Of a DNA stretch of 64,000 nt, positions 14,953 through 24,499 are shown in pieces. A model generated the notes under the pieces. The model worked only from the letters and a program-made list of their open reading frames with translations. It searched no databases and was not told the origin of the DNA. This DNA comes from Actinoplanes sichuanensis. Lineage in GTDB: Bacteria > Actinomycetota > Actinomycetes > Mycobacteriales > Micromonosporaceae. The position numbers and the translations under genes were made by a program. Every line of letters starts with the position of its first letter. Position 1 is the stretch's first letter. The stretch is taken from contig NZ_AP028461.1 in the NCBI RefSeq assembly GCF_033097365.1, positions 10,443,501 through 10,507,500 on the forward strand, in the 5' to 3' direction.

Positions 14953-17021
14953 CTCGCTCCCGCCTGGATCGCCGTGATGGCGACCGTGTTCACGATGTCC
15001 TTCACGGTCGCGCCCCGGGACAGGTCGTTGACCGGCGCTCGCAGGCCCTGCATCACCGGCCCGACCGCCACCGCGTTCGCCGACCGCTGGACGGCCTTGT
15101 AGGTGTTGTTGCCGGTGTTCAGGTCGGGGAAGACGAAGACCGTGGCCTTCCCGGCGACCGCGCTGCCGGGCAGTTTCGCTGCGGCGACGGCTGGGTCGAC
15201 CGCCGCGTCGTACTGGATCGGGCCCTCGACCGGCAGATCCGGCCGTCGCTCGCGGACCAGTGCGGTGGCCGCGGCCACCTTGTCCACATCGGCGCCCGCC
15301 CCGGAACTGCCCGTCGAGTAGGACAGCATGGCGACCCGCGGCTCGATGCCGAACGCGGCCGCGGTCTGGGCTGAGGAGAGCGCGATGTCGGCGAGCTGCT
15401 CGGCGTCCGGGTCGGGGTTGACCGCGCAGTCGCCGTAGACCAGCACCCGGTCGGCCAGCAGCATGAAGAACACGCTGGACGCCACGGTCAGGCCGGGCAC
15501 CGTCTTGATGATCTCGAAGGCCGGGCGGATGGTGGCCGCGGTGGTGTGGGTGGCACCGGAGACCATGCCGTCGGCCAGCCCCGCGGCGACCATCAGGGTG
15601 CCGAAGTAGTTGACGTCGCGGACCACGTCGTACGCCAGATCGAGCGTCACCCCACGATGCTTGCGGATCTCCGCATAGCGCTCGGCGAACCGCTCCCGCA
15701 ACTCGCTGGAAGCCGGGTCGACCAGGTGCGCCCCGCCGATCTCCACGCCGATCTCACGGGCCCGACGGTTGATCTCGGACGGGTCGCCGAGCAGGGTCAG
15801 CTCGGCCACACCACGCCGCAGCAGCGTTTCGGTGGCCCGCAGGATCCGCTCCTCGGTGCCCTCCGGCAGCACCAGGTGCCGGCGGTCGGTGCGGGCCTTG
15901 TCGATCAGATCGTTCTCGAACATCAGCGGCGTCACCCGGCTGGACCGGGCCACGTCGAGCAGCCGGGACAGCTCGGCCGTGTCGACGCTCTCCTCGAAGA
16001 CGCCGAGCGCCGCCTCGATCTTGCGCGGGGTGCTGAGCTGCGCCGTGATCCGGTCCGCCGCGGCGATCGTGTGATAGCTGTCGGTCCGGGTGACGAGCAT
16101 CGCCAGACCGGTGTTGAGCCGCTCGATCACCCGGACCGCGCGTTCGTCGGCCGGCTCGCCGAGAGTCAGCACCAGCCCGGCCAGCGTGACACTCCCGGCC
16201 GCGTGGGCGGCGCTCGCGGCCACCAGCAGATCGGCTCGGTCGCCCGCGGTGATCAGCAGCGCCCCGTCGGTCAACGCGCCCAGCACGGTCGGCACCTGCC
16301 CGGCGCCCACGACGTAATCGAGCACGTCCCGCTCCAGCGCACCGGGCGAGCCGGCCAGCACCGTCGCGTCCAACGCGGCGGCCACCTCACCCACCGTCGG
16401 CGCGGCGATCGCCGCCACCTCCGGCATGGCCCAGAACGGCACCGGCAGCCCTTCGGGCCGGGACATCGCGATCCCTTGCGGCACCCGGTTCGCGATCACG
16501 GCGGCGACCGTCGCGCCGAGATCCACCAGCGAGTGGTACGCGCTGCGGGTGGCCGCCGCCAGCGACTCCGCCGACCGCCCCTCGCCACTGACCACCGGGA
16601 TCACCACACTGCCGAACTCGGTCGCCAGCCGGGCATTGAAGGCCAGCTCCCGGGGCAGCTCCTCGCGGCCCTCCTCGGGCTTGTCGCTGAAGTCGCTGCC
16701 GATCACCACGACCGCGCTGCTGCGCCGCTCGACCTCGCGGTAGCGCTCGACGATCCGGCCGACCAGCTCCTCCCGCCGGCCGTCGGCGACCAGAGCGGAC
16801 GCCTCGGCCACGGTGACACCGGACGACTCCTCGACGCCGACCGGCCCGGGATAGCGCTCGCGCAGGACGGTGATCAGCGGATCGGGCCCGGCCCCGGCGA
16901 CCAGCGGCCGGAAGACGGCAACCTTCGCCACCTGACGGGACAGCACCTCGACGATGCCGAGTGCGACTGTCCCCTTGCCGACGGACGGACCCAAACCCGC
17001 GACGTACACACTGCGTGCCAC
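14949..17021 (-). CDS. pta: phosphate acetyltransferase, long form
   Basis: This 690-residue long-type Pta has an N-terminal P-loop domain (GLGPSVGKGTVAL; GKG where most P-loops have GKT), a central DRTGG-type domain, and a C-terminal PTA_PTB catalytic domain with SGATHTTAATIRPA. It interconverts acetyl-CoA and acetyl phosphate and feeds AckA, encoded immediately downstream with an overlapping start. The GKG variation is common in BioD-like domains and probably not a defect. Together the two genes form the acetate overflow/activation pathway. Confidence 0.95.
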   Translation of the reverse strand: MARSVYVAGLGPSVGKGTVALGIVEVLSRQVAKVAVFRPLVAGAGPDPLITVLRERYPGPVGVEESSGVTVAEASALVADGRREELVGRIVERYREVERRSSAVVVIGSDFSDKPEEGREELPRELAFNARLATEFGSVVIPVVSGEGRSAESLAAATRSAYHSLVDLGATVAAVIANRVPQGIAMSRPEGLPVPFWAMPEVAAIAAPTVGEVAAALDATVLAGSPGALERDVLDYVVGAGQVPTVLGALTDGALLITAGDRADLLVAASAAHAAGSVTLAGLVLTLGEPADERAVRVIERLNTGLAMLVTRTDSYHTIAAADRITAQLSTPRKIEAALGVFEESVDTAELSRLLDVARSSRVTPLMFENDLIDKARTDRRHLVLPEGTEERILRATETLLRRGVAELTLLGDPSEINRRAREIGVEIGGAHLVDPASSELRERFAERYAEIRKHRGVTLDLAYDVVRDVNYFGTLMVAAGLADGMVSGATHTTAATIRPAFEIIKTVPGLTVASSVFFMLLADRVLVYGDCAVNPDPDAEQLADIALSSAQTAAAFGIEPRVAMLSYSTGSSGAGADVDKVAAATALVRERRPDLPVEGPIQYDAAVDPAVAAAKLPGSAVAGKATVFVFPDLNTGNNTYKAVQRSANAVAVGPVMQGLRAPVNDLSRGATVKDIVNTVAITAIQAGAR

Positions 17022-17113
17022 GCCTTCAACCTACCGGCCGGGAACCGGGGCGGCCGGGCCGAAAGTCCCGATCCGCGGATGACCCGGGTCACCGGACGAG
17101 CCGGGTCACCGGA

Positions 17114-17290
17114 TCATTCGTCGTCCTCGTCGTCGCGGGCCAGCCAGGTGGCGAGCCGTTCGATCGGAGTCTCGAACTCCGGGTTCATGTCGACGAAGGT
17201 GCGCAGCTGCTCACCGAGCCACTCCAGGGTCACGGTCTCCTCGCCGCGCCGCTGGACCAGTTCCTCGATACCACGATCGGTGAAGTACAT
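17114..17290 (-). CDS. 58-residue DUF6104-like protein
   Basis: From ATG 17290 the product begins MYFTDRGIEEL and ends in an acidic tail (RDDEDDE). It is a short helical protein that matches a family of tiny conserved actinobacterial proteins, also found near kgd in streptomycetes as I recall. No enzymatic motif is present. The frame is open to 17344 but those codons run through a terminator hairpin. No clear Shine-Dalgarno precedes the ATG. Function unknown. Confidence 0.75.
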   Translation of the reverse strand: MYFTDRGIEELVQRRGEETVTLEWLGEQLRTFVDMNPEFETPIERLATWLARDDEDDE

Positions 17291-17302
17291 GCCCTGGATG
17301 GT

Positions 17303-17339
17303 AAGAGGGCCGCCCTGGGAAACCCGGAGCGGCCCTCTT
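17303..17339 (-). terminator. strong hairpin between kgd and the DUF6104-like gene
   Basis: AAGAGGGCCGC (17303-17313) pairs perfectly with GCGGCCCTCTT (17329-17339), an 11-bp stem, 12 bases past the kgd stop on the transcribed strand. It ends only 13 bases before the next start codon, so it terminates kgd or attenuates read-through. Confidence 0.75.
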
Positions 17340-17351
17340 CGCATCAGCGCG

Positions 17352-20300
17352 TCACGGGCGCGGCAGCGCGGCCTCGATCAGCGCGGCCTGCTCGGCGTCG
17401 TGCATCTTGGCCGAGCCGACCGCCGGGGCGGCCGCGGCCGGGCGGGAGATCCGGCGCAGCCGGACACCCTCCAGGTGCTCCAGCAGGTTGAGCGCCACGA
17501 ACGACCAGGCACCCTGGTTGGCCGGCTCCTCCTGGACCCACGCGAAGTCCTCGGCGTTCGGGTACTTCGCGAGCTCCGCCTTCAGGTGCTCGACGGGCTG
17601 CGGGTAGATCTGCTCCATCCGGATGATCGCCGTGTCGGTGATGCCCCGGTCGGCCCGCGCCTGGAACAGGTCGTAGTAGACCTTGCCCGAGCAGAGCAGC
17701 ACCCGCTTCACCGAGTCGCCGTCGAGCGGCTGGCCGTTGACGCCGGCATCGCCCAGCACCGGCTGGAACGTGCCCTCGGTGAAGTCGTTCACCGCGGAGG
17801 TCGCCAGCTTGTGCCGCAGCAGCGACTTCGGCGACATGACCACCAGTGGCTTGCGCTTGGTCGACAGGGCCTGACGGCGCAGCAGGTGGAAGTAGTTCGC
17901 CGGAGTGGTCGGGTTCGCCACCCGCATGTTGTCCTGTGCGCAGAGCTGCAGGAACCGCTCCGGACGGCCGGACGAGTGGTCCGGGCCCTGGCCCTCCATG
18001 CCGTGCGGGAGCAGCAGCACCAGCGACGACTGCTGGCCCCACTTCACCTCGCCGGAGGAGAGGAACTCGTCCACGATCGACTGGGCGCCGTTGACGAAGT
18101 CACCGAACTGGGCCTCCCAGAGGACCAGCGCGTCCGGGTTCTCCACCGAGTAGCCGTACTCGAAACCCATCGCCGCGTACTCGCTGAGCAGTGAGTCGTG
18201 CACGAAGAACCGGGCGCTGCCGGTGGCCAGAGAGCTGAGCGGCAGGAAGTCCTTGCCGGTCTTCGAGTCCACGATGGCCGCGTGCCTCGAGGTGAACGTG
18301 CCACGCCGCGAGTCCTGGCCGGCCAGCCGGACCGTGACACCCTGGTTGAGCAGCGAGCCGAAGGCGATCAGCTCACCGAAGCCCCAGTCGATGCCGCCGT
18401 CGGTGGACATCTTGGCCCGCCGGTCAAGCAGCTGCTGGACCCGCTTGTGCGGGGTGAAGCCCTCGGGCAGCTCGACGTGCGCCTGGCCGATCGCGCGGAC
18501 CACGCTGGGGTCGATCGCCGAATCCACCTGGGGCTCCGGCTCCTCGGCGATGATGTGCGGCCGGGGCGGGCTGCCGGCGGCGTCGCGGGTGGCCTTGAAG
18601 ACCTCCTCGAGCCGGCCCTGGTAGTCACGCAGCTGCTCCTCGGCCTCCTGCACGGTGATGTCACCGCGGCCGATCAGCTCCTCGGTGTAGAGCTTCCGCA
18701 CGCTGCGCTTGGTGTCGATGATCTGGTACATCCGCGGGTTGGTCATCGACGGGTCGTCGCCCTCGTTGTGACCACGGCGGCGGTAGCAGATCATGTCGAT
18801 CACGACGTCCTTGTTGAACGCCTGCCGGTACTCGAAGGCCAGCTTCGCGACCCGGACCACGGCCTCGGGGTCGTCACCGTTCACGTGGAAGATCGGCGCC
18901 TCGACCATCCGGGCCACGTCGGTCGAGTACATCGAGGAACGGCTGTACTCCGGGGCGGTGGTGAAGCCGACCTGGTTGTTCACGATCACGTGGACCGTGC
19001 CGCCGGTACGGTACCCGCGCAGCTGCGACAGGTTCAGCGTCTCGGCGACCACACCCTGACCGGCGAACGCGGCGTCGCCGTGCACCAGCACCGGCAGCAC
19101 CGTGTAGCCGTGCAGGCCCAGGTCGAGACGGTCCTGCTTGGCGCGGACGATGCCCTCCAGGACCGGGTCGACGGCCTCCAGGTGGGACGGGTTGGCCACC
19201 ACGCTGACGGTCGTCGAGAACTGGCCGTCCGGCGTCGTGTACTTCCCGGTCTGGCCCAGGTGGTACTTGACGTCACCGGAGCCGTGCGCGGTCTTCGGGT
19301 CCATCTGACCCTCGAACTCGTTGAAGATCTTCTCGTACGGCTTGCCGACGATGTTGGTGAGCACGTTCAGCCGGCCACGGTGGGCCATGCCGATCACCAT
19401 CTCGTCCAGCCCCGCCTCGGCCGAGGACTGGAGCACCGCGTCGAGCAGCGGGATCAGCGACTCGCCACCCTCCAGCGAGAACCGCTTCTGACCGACGAAC
19501 TTGGTCTGCAGGAACGTCTCGAACGCCTCACCCGCGTTCAGCCGGTGCAGGATGTGCTTCTGCTCGTCGGCGTCCGGCTTGGTGTACTTGACCTCGATGC
19601 GCTCCTGGACCCAGCGGCGCTCCTCTGGGTCCTGGATGTGCATGTACTCGATGCCGATCCGGCGGCAGTAGCTGTCGCGCAGGACGCCCAACACGTCGCG
19701 CAGCCGCATCTTCTCCTTGCCGGCGAAACCGCCGACCGGGAAGCTGCGGTCCAGGTCCCACAGGGTCAGCCCGTGCTGCAGCACGTCCAGGTCGGGGTGC
19801 TTGCGGATGGTGAACTCGAGCGGGTCGGTGTCGGCCATCAGGTGACCGCGGACCCGGTACGCGTGGATCAGCTCGACGACGCGGGCCGCCTTGCTGATCT
19901 GCCCCTCGGAGGTCCGGGCCACGTCGCGCACCCAGCGGACCGGCTCGTACGGAATCCGCAGCGAGGTGAAGATCTCGTCGTAGAAGCCGTGGTTGCCGAG
20001 CAGCAGCTCCTGCATCACCTTGAGGAACTCGCCGGACTGCGCGCCCTGGATGACCCGGTGGTCGTAGGTGCTCGTCAGCGTCGTGACCTTGCTCACGCCG
20101 TGCTCGGTGAGGGTCTCGTCGCTCATCCCGGCGTAGGGCGCCGGGTACTCCATGGCGCCGACACCGATGATCGCGCTCTGCCCGTTCATCAACCGCGGGA
20201 TGGAGTGGACGGTGCCGATGCCGCCGGGGTTGGTCAGAGAGATCGTCGTCCCGGCGTAGTCCTCCATGGTGAGCTCGTTGCGCCGAGCCCGCCGGACGAT

Positions 20301-21086
20301 GTCCTCGTAGGCCTGCCAGAACCCGCGGAAGTCGAGCGTCTCGCAGTTTTTCACCGAGGGCACCACCAGGGTGCGCGAGCCGTCCTTCTTGACCAGGTCG
20401 ATCGCGATGCCGAGGTTGATGTGCTCCGGCTGCACCAGGGTGGGCTTGCCGTCGATCTCGGCGTAGGTGTTGTTCATCTCCGGGTGGGCGACGACCGCGC
20501 GGACCAGCGCCCAGCCGATCAGGTGGGTGAAGCTGACCTTGCCGCCCCGGCCCCGGGAGAGGTGGTTGTTGATGACGATGCGGTTGTCGACCATCAGCTT
20601 GGCCGGGACCGCGCGCACCGACGTGGCGGTGGGAACCTGGAGGGAGGCCTCCATGTTCTGCACGATCTTGCCGGCCACGCCGCGCAGGGTGACGGTCTTG
20701 GCGCCGGTCGGAGCCTCGGCGGCGGCGGTCGGCTTGGCCGCGGGCTTGGCGGCCGGAGCGGCCGGTTTCGCGGCGGGCGGGGTCACCGATTTGGCCGGGG
20801 CGACCGTGGCGGCGGCCGGGGCGTCGGTGCCGGCCTTGGCCGCCGTCGCGGTCGCGTTGGCCGCGGTGGCCTCGTCCGGGGTCGCGATCGAGCCCTGGGA
20901 CGTCGCCGGCTTGTAGTCGGCGAAGAAATCGTGCCAGGCAGGGTCGACACTGGTCGGATCGGCCAGGTATCGCTGGTACATCTCATCGACGATCCACTCG
21001 TTGGGACCGAAGTCCGCGAGTGGATTGTCCTGCGAAGTCTGCTGCGTCGACACTGCCGCGTTCGCCTCTTTCACCGTTTTTGTCAT
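17352..21086 (-). CDS. kgd: multifunctional 2-oxoglutarate dehydrogenase E1 / 2-oxoglutarate decarboxylase (Kgd)
   Basis: The large protein, about 1244 residues, has an N-terminal segment with [13 protein letters not shown] and an Ala/Pro-rich linker (about residues 85-130). A succinyltransferase-like domain follows with the catalytic [10 protein letters not shown] near residue 343. The thiamine-diphosphate E1 domain ([26 protein letters not shown]) and a transketolase-like C-terminus complete the actinobacterial Kgd/OdhA layout. It decarboxylates 2-oxoglutarate in the TCA cycle. In relatives it is restrained by an FHA protein (GarA/OdhI), not encoded beside it here. ATG 21086 is chosen; GTG 21053 is a possible alternative. 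Confidence 0.95.
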   Translation of the reverse strand: MTKTVKEANAAVSTQQTSQDNPLADFGPNEWIVDEMYQRYLADPTSVDPAWHDFFADYKPATSQGSIATPDEATAANATATAAKAGTDAPAAATVAPAKSVTPPAAKPAAPAAKPAAKPTAAAEAPTGAKTVTLRGVAGKIVQNMEASLQVPTATSVRAVPAKLMVDNRIVINNHLSRGRGGKVSFTHLIGWALVRAVVAHPEMNNTYAEIDGKPTLVQPEHINLGIAIDLVKKDGSRTLVVPSVKNCETLDFRGFWQAYEDIVRRARRNELTMEDYAGTTISLTNPGGIGTVHSIPRLMNGQSAIIGVGAMEYPAPYAGMSDETLTEHGVSKVTTLTSTYDHRVIQGAQSGEFLKVMQELLLGNHGFYDEIFTSLRIPYEPVRWVRDVARTSEGQISKAARVVELIHAYRVRGHLMADTDPLEFTIRKHPDLDVLQHGLTLWDLDRSFPVGGFAGKEKMRLRDVLGVLRDSYCRRIGIEYMHIQDPEERRWVQERIEVKYTKPDADEQKHILHRLNAGEAFETFLQTKFVGQKRFSLEGGESLIPLLDAVLQSSAEAGLDEMVIGMAHRGRLNVLTNIVGKPYEKIFNEFEGQMDPKTAHGSGDVKYHLGQTGKYTTPDGQFSTTVSVVANPSHLEAVDPVLEGIVRAKQDRLDLGLHGYTVLPVLVHGDAAFAGQGVVAETLNLSQLRGYRTGGTVHVIVNNQVGFTTAPEYSRSSMYSTDVARMVEAPIFHVNGDDPEAVVRVAKLAFEYRQAFNKDVVIDMICYRRRGHNEGDDPSMTNPRMYQIIDTKRSVRKLYTEELIGRGDITVQEAEEQLRDYQGRLEEVFKATRDAAGSPPRPHIIAEEPEPQVDSAIDPSVVRAIGQAHVELPEGFTPHKRVQQLLDRRAKMSTDGGIDWGFGELIAFGSLLNQGVTVRLAGQDSRRGTFTSRHAAIVDSKTGKDFLPLSSLATGSARFFVHDSLLSEYAAMGFEYGYSVENPDALVLWEAQFGDFVNGAQSIVDEFLSSGEVKWGQQSSLVLLLPHGMEGQGPDHSSGRPERFLQLCAQDNMRVANPTTPANYFHLLRRQALSTKRKPLVVMSPKSLLRHKLATSAVNDFTEGTFQPVLGDAGVNGQPLDGDSVKRVLLCSGKVYYDLFQARADRGITDTAIIRMEQIYPQPVEHLKAELAKYPNAEDFAWVQEEPANQGAWSFVALNLLEHLEGVRLRRISRPAAAAPAVGSAKMHDAEQAALIEAALPRP

Positions 21087-21213
21087 CACGTGACTGCTCC
21101 GTCACGCGGGACGGGTAGGATTCGGTGTCCAGGCTACGCCGTGCGCAGGCGCTGTCGGTGCGGACGTCCGCTCTGTGGCCAATCAGGCCCGGAGCCTGCC
21201 CATACTCTGAGCC

Positions 21214-22020
21214 TCAGGCGATGTCCCGCCGCCTGGTGATGAGCGTGCCCAGCACCCCGGCCACCGCGGCATAGGTCAGCAGCACCACGGCACCCACCCA
21301 GCGGGGCAGGTCGTCCGGACCCTGCGGGCCGGAGACCAGCAGGTCCGAGGCGAGCGTCGGGACCAGCACCCGCAGCTTCGAGAAGACCTCGTCGACCTGC
21401 GAGGCCAGCACGGCGAAGACCGCGGTGAAGATCTGGGTGCCGACCACGTAGAGCACGGCCAGCGTGATGGTCGTGCCGATCTGGCTGCGGATCAGCACAC
21501 CACAGCCGATGCCGACCAGCGCCCAGAGCACGTGGACCAGCAGGTTCAGCGAGATCGCCTGCCAGACGAACGTCTCACCGAGATACGTCTCCTTACCCAT
21601 CGAGCTGAGTGCCAGGGGCGCGAGGACCAGGCTGAGCACGGTGGTGAACAGCCAGACGGTCACCGCGATCAGCACCGAGACCGCCATCTTGGCCAGGATC
21701 ACCAGCTCCCGGCGCGGGGTGGTGAGGAAGGTGGCGGTGGCGGTGAGGTGGAAGAACTCGTTGGTCACCAGGATCGCGCTGAGCAGCAGCACCAGCAGCA
21801 CCCCGGCGAACTGCCCGCTGGTGTAGAGGTTGCTGACGATCGACTGCAGGCTGACGAACCCGAACGGGCCCTCGTCCGGCACGTCCATCTCGAGGAACAC
21901 ATTGGCGGTGAGCCAGTTGTAGCCGATCGCCAGCCCGTACAACGGCACCAGCGTGATCGCGAAGATCCACCACAGCGAGGTGGTACGGAGTTTCAGCAGC
22001 TCGGCACTGATCAGGTTCAT
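21214..22020 (-). CDS. ABC-2 type transporter permease
   Basis: The 268-residue protein has six predicted transmembrane segments and begins MNLISAELLKLRTT, a start typical of ABC-2 permeases. It should form an exporter with the ATPase encoded immediately upstream on the same strand. No substrate-specific motif is visible, and no resistance or biosynthetic gene lies adjacent. Its ATG at 22020 sits in ATGA, which would be the natural stop overlap for the ATPase gene if one base were restored. Confidence 0.85.
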   Translation of the reverse strand: MNLISAELLKLRTTSLWWIFAITLVPLYGLAIGYNWLTANVFLEMDVPDEGPFGFVSLQSIVSNLYTSGQFAGVLLVLLLSAILVTNEFFHLTATATFLTTPRRELVILAKMAVSVLIAVTVWLFTTVLSLVLAPLALSSMGKETYLGETFVWQAISLNLLVHVLWALVGIGCGVLIRSQIGTTITLAVLYVVGTQIFTAVFAVLASQVDEVFSKLRVLVPTLASDLLVSGPQGPDDLPRWVGAVVLLTYAAVAGVLGTLITRRRDIA

Positions 22021-22942
22021 CGTGCCCCGCCTTTCCAGCAGTCAGGTCGAGGAAGGCCCGTTCCAGGTCGGCGCTCTCCCCGGTCAGCTCGTGCAGCTCG
22101 ATCCCGGCGGTGAAGGCGAGGTGCCCGACCCGGGCCGCGTCCGCGCCGGAGACCTGGAGCAGGCCGTCCGCCGACACCACCACCTCCAGCCGCTCGTCGC
22201 GCAGGGTGGCGGCGAACTGCTCCGCCTGCGGCGTGCGGACCCGCACCCGGGCCGTCCCGGCGGTCGCGCCGAGCACCTCGGCGACCGGGCCCTGCCGGAT
22301 CAGCCGGCCGGCCGCGATGATCACCACGTCATCGGCGAGCTGCTGCATCTCGCCCAGCAGATGACTGGAGACGAGCACCGTGCGGCCCTCGGCGGCGAGC
22401 GCCTTGAGCAGGTCACGCATCCACCGGATGCCCTCCGGGTCGAGACCGTTGGTGGGCTCGTCCAGGATCAGCACCCGCGGGTCGCCGAGCATCGCCGCGG
22501 CGATCCCGAGCCGCTGCTTCATGCCGAGCGAGTAGCCCTTGAACTTGCGGGTCCCGACGGTGTGCAGGCCGACCATCGCGAGCACCTCGTCGGCGCGCTG
22601 ATCGGGCAGCCCGGCCGCACGGCAGATGATCCGCAGGTGGTTGCGGGCGCTGCGGCCGCGGTGTGCGCTGGACGCCTCCAGGACCGCGCCGACCTGCCGG
22701 ATCGGGTCGGGCATGTCCACATACCGCACCCCACCGATGGTGGCGGTGCCCGAGGTGGGCGTCACCAGGCCCAGGATCATCCGCAGCGCGGTGGTCTTGC
22801 CCGCTCCGTTCGGGCCCAGGAATCCCGTGACCCGGCCGCCGTGCACCGTGAAGGAGAGATCGTCGACCGCCCGCACCGTGGTGTAGTGCTTGGTGAGGCG
22901 GTCGACGCTGATCTCCGCGTAGCTGGGCCGGCTCATCGTCAC
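21593..22942 (-). CDS. ABC transporter ATP-binding protein with probable 3' frameshift
   Basis: The first 300 residues are a complete ABC ATPase: Walker A GPNGAGKTT, signature YSLGMKQR (an LGMK form seen in drug-export ATPases), Walker B VLILDEPT and a switch histidine (SSHLLG). After LDLTAGKAG near codon 305 the frame runs 428 bp into the permease, giving a Gln/His/Arg-rich tail that looks like an out-of-frame translation. One extra G in the GCGGGGC at 22024-22030 would end the protein at 308 residues with TGA inside ATGA (22017-22020). GTG 22942 follows GGGAGG closely. This is either an assembly error or a recent indel; the true gene is probably 22017-22942. Confidence 0.85.
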   Translation of the reverse strand: MTMSRPSYAEISVDRLTKHYTTVRAVDDLSFTVHGGRVTGFLGPNGAGKTTALRMILGLVTPTSGTATIGGVRYVDMPDPIRQVGAVLEASSAHRGRSARNHLRIICRAAGLPDQRADEVLAMVGLHTVGTRKFKGYSLGMKQRLGIAAAMLGDPRVLILDEPTNGLDPEGIRWMRDLLKALAAEGRTVLVSSHLLGEMQQLADDVVIIAAGRLIRQGPVAEVLGATAGTARVRVRTPQAEQFAATLRDERLEVVVSADGLLQVSGADAARVGHLAFTAGIELHELTGESADLERAFLDLTAGKAGHDEPDQCRAAETPYHLAVVDLRDHAGAVVRAGDRLQLAHRQCVPRDGRAGRGPVRVRQPAVDRQQPLHQRAVRRGAAGAAAQRDPGDQRVLPPHRHRHLPHHPAPGAGDPGQDGGLGADRGDRLAVHHRAQPGPRAPGTQLDG

Positions 22943-22975
22943 GGCTCCCTCCCCCGTCCGCTCGAAACGATCAAC

Positions 22976-23644
22976 TTACTGGACGAGCGAGAGCCAGGTG
23001 GCCCGAGCCTGTGCCAGGTGACGGCCGTCCGGCCCGTACACCGAGGAGTCCACGACGGCCTTGCGCCCGCTCATTCCGGACAGCGCGCCGACCACCACGC
23101 ACTCGTCGCCCGGGGCGGGCAGCGCGGCGACCGTCGCGGTGATCCGGCCGAGCACGAAGGGACGGCCGGACGAGCCGATCGCGGTCCAGCCGCCGGGGCA
23201 GTCCAGCGCCGCCCACAGGGTCTCCGCCGCCACGTCGTCCGGCACGGTCCACGGCGCCGCGGTCCGGTCGCCGGGCAGCGGGCCGGGGAAGATCCGCAGA
23301 CCGTCGCCGGGCGCGCGGTCCGGGCCGCAGACGAAGCAGCCGGGGAACGGGTGGGTGACGAAGCCGGGATAGCCCTTCGACGCGGCGGCCGCCTCGGCGA
23401 GCGGGACCGGCGGCACCGGCACGCCCGTGTCCGCGGCCTCGGTCACCTCGGCGACCAGGGTGTCACCGGCCCGGACCGAGCCGTTCACCAGCTCCAGCCC
23501 GGTGTCGAGCGGAGGTGGCACCCGGAGGGTCACCTGAACCGGCGGCCCGCCGATCCGGGCACCCGACGCGGCGGCGAAGACACCCGAGCACCAGCCCCCG
23601 TTTCCGGAGCCGGGCGGGCCGTTGAAGCGAGCGGGGATGAGCAT
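22976..23644 (-). CDS. hotdog-fold thioesterase-like protein
   Basis: From ATG 23644 the 222-residue protein begins MLIPARFNGPPGSGNGGW and has a central FPGCFVCGPDR motif with two cysteines. The C-terminal half has the beta/alpha pattern of acyl-CoA thioesterase hotdog domains. The enzyme may act on an acyl-CoA or acyl-ACP, but the family is poorly characterised. It is divergent from the OlsB-like acyltransferase gene (94 bp apart), so a shared role in acyl lipid metabolism is possible though unproven. Confidence 0.62.
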   Translation of the reverse strand: MLIPARFNGPPGSGNGGWCSGVFAAASGARIGGPPVQVTLRVPPPLDTGLELVNGSVRAGDTLVAEVTEAADTGVPVPPVPLAEAAAASKGYPGFVTHPFPGCFVCGPDRAPGDGLRIFPGPLPGDRTAAPWTVPDDVAAETLWAALDCPGGWTAIGSSGRPFVLGRITATVAALPAPGDECVVVGALSGMSGRKAVVDSSVYGPDGRHLAQARATWLSLVQ

Positions 23645-23737
23645 TGCCCGACCTTCGCACACGTCGTTCATCAACCGGTCACACATCGCCACCTACAGCG
23701 ACACGCCATCGGCAGACATCAGCCTTACACAGATCAC

Positions 23738-24499
23738 ATGGCAGTTCTCATGACGGCCGCCGCACCCACCGGGACCAGCGGCTACACGCTCCTCCTCGCC
23801 GACGAACCCGGTCTGGTCGAGGCCGCGCAGCGCCTGCGCCACGACGTCTTCGCCGGGGAGCTCGGAGCCCGGCTCACCTCCACCGCCGAAGGTATCGACG
23901 CGGACGAGTTCGACGCCTACTGCGACCACCTGATCGTGCGCGACGACGCGACCGGCGAGGTGGTCGGCACCTACCGGATGCTGCCGCCGCGCGCGGCGGA
24001 ACTGGCCGGCCGCCGCTACGCGGACTCCGAGTTCGACCTGAGCGCGCTGCGCCCGCTGCGCGATCACCTGGTCGAGATCGGCCGCTCCTGCGTGCACCCG
24101 GACCATCGGTCCGGCGCGGTGGTCAACCTGATGTGGGCCGGCATCGCCCGTTACCTGCACCTCAACAACCTGCGCTGGCTCGGCGGCTGCGCCTCGGTGC
24201 CGCTCGGCGACGGTGGCCGGCTGGCCGCCGGTGTCCGGGCCCGGGTCAACGCCAAGCATCTCTCCCCGCCCGCGCTGCGGGTCCGGCCGCGCAACCCGTG
24301 GACGCCGCCGGAGGGCGTCGAGGCCGACCCCAAGGCGCTCCCGCCCGCGCTGCTCCGCGGCTACCTGCGGCTCGGCAGTTGGGTGTGCGGCGAGCCGGCC
24401 TACGACGCGGACTTCGGGTGCGCCGACTTCTACGTGCTCTTCTCGATGGACCGGCTGGACCCTCGGTACCGCCGGCACTTCCTCGGCGCGTCCCGATGA
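23738..24499 (+). CDS. OlsB-like N-acyltransferase (GNAT fold)
   Basis: The 253-residue protein belongs to the GNAT/hemolysin-like family that contains OlsB, which attaches a 3-hydroxyacyl chain to ornithine. Motifs include AQRLRHDVFAGELG at the N-terminus, YCDHLIVRD, VGTYRMLPP and the EIGRSCVHPDHRSG core near residue 113. Its stop overlaps the start of a PlsC-like gene, giving the OlsB-OlsA order of ornithine-lipid pathways. ATG 23738 is used; ATG 23750 is also possible. Ornithine as substrate is inferred from the pairing. Confidence 0.75.
   Translation: MAVLMTAAAPTGTSGYTLLLADEPGLVEAAQRLRHDVFAGELGARLTSTAEGIDADEFDAYCDHLIVRDDATGEVVGTYRMLPPRAAELAGRRYADSEFDLSALRPLRDHLVEIGRSCVHPDHRSGAVVNLMWAGIARYLHLNNLRWLGGCASVPLGDGGRLAAGVRARVNAKHLSPPALRVRPRNPWTPPEGVEADPKALPPALLRGYLRLGSWVCGEPAYDADFGCADFYVLFSMDRLDPRYRRHFLGASR

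Noticed and set aside
15546..18194. 882-codon plus-strand frame
   Set aside because: Antisense to pta and the end of kgd; no recognisable domain.
18198..21239. 1013-codon open frame on the plus strand
   Set aside because: It is antisense to kgd, which has full family motifs. Long antisense frames are common at this GC content, and its His/Arg/Asp/Gly-rich translation has no domain.
21593..22016. functional C-terminal extension of the ABC ATPase
   Set aside because: The tail is an alternate-frame translation of the permease (Gln/His/Arg/Pro-rich, no hydrophobic periodicity); a one-base indel explains it better.
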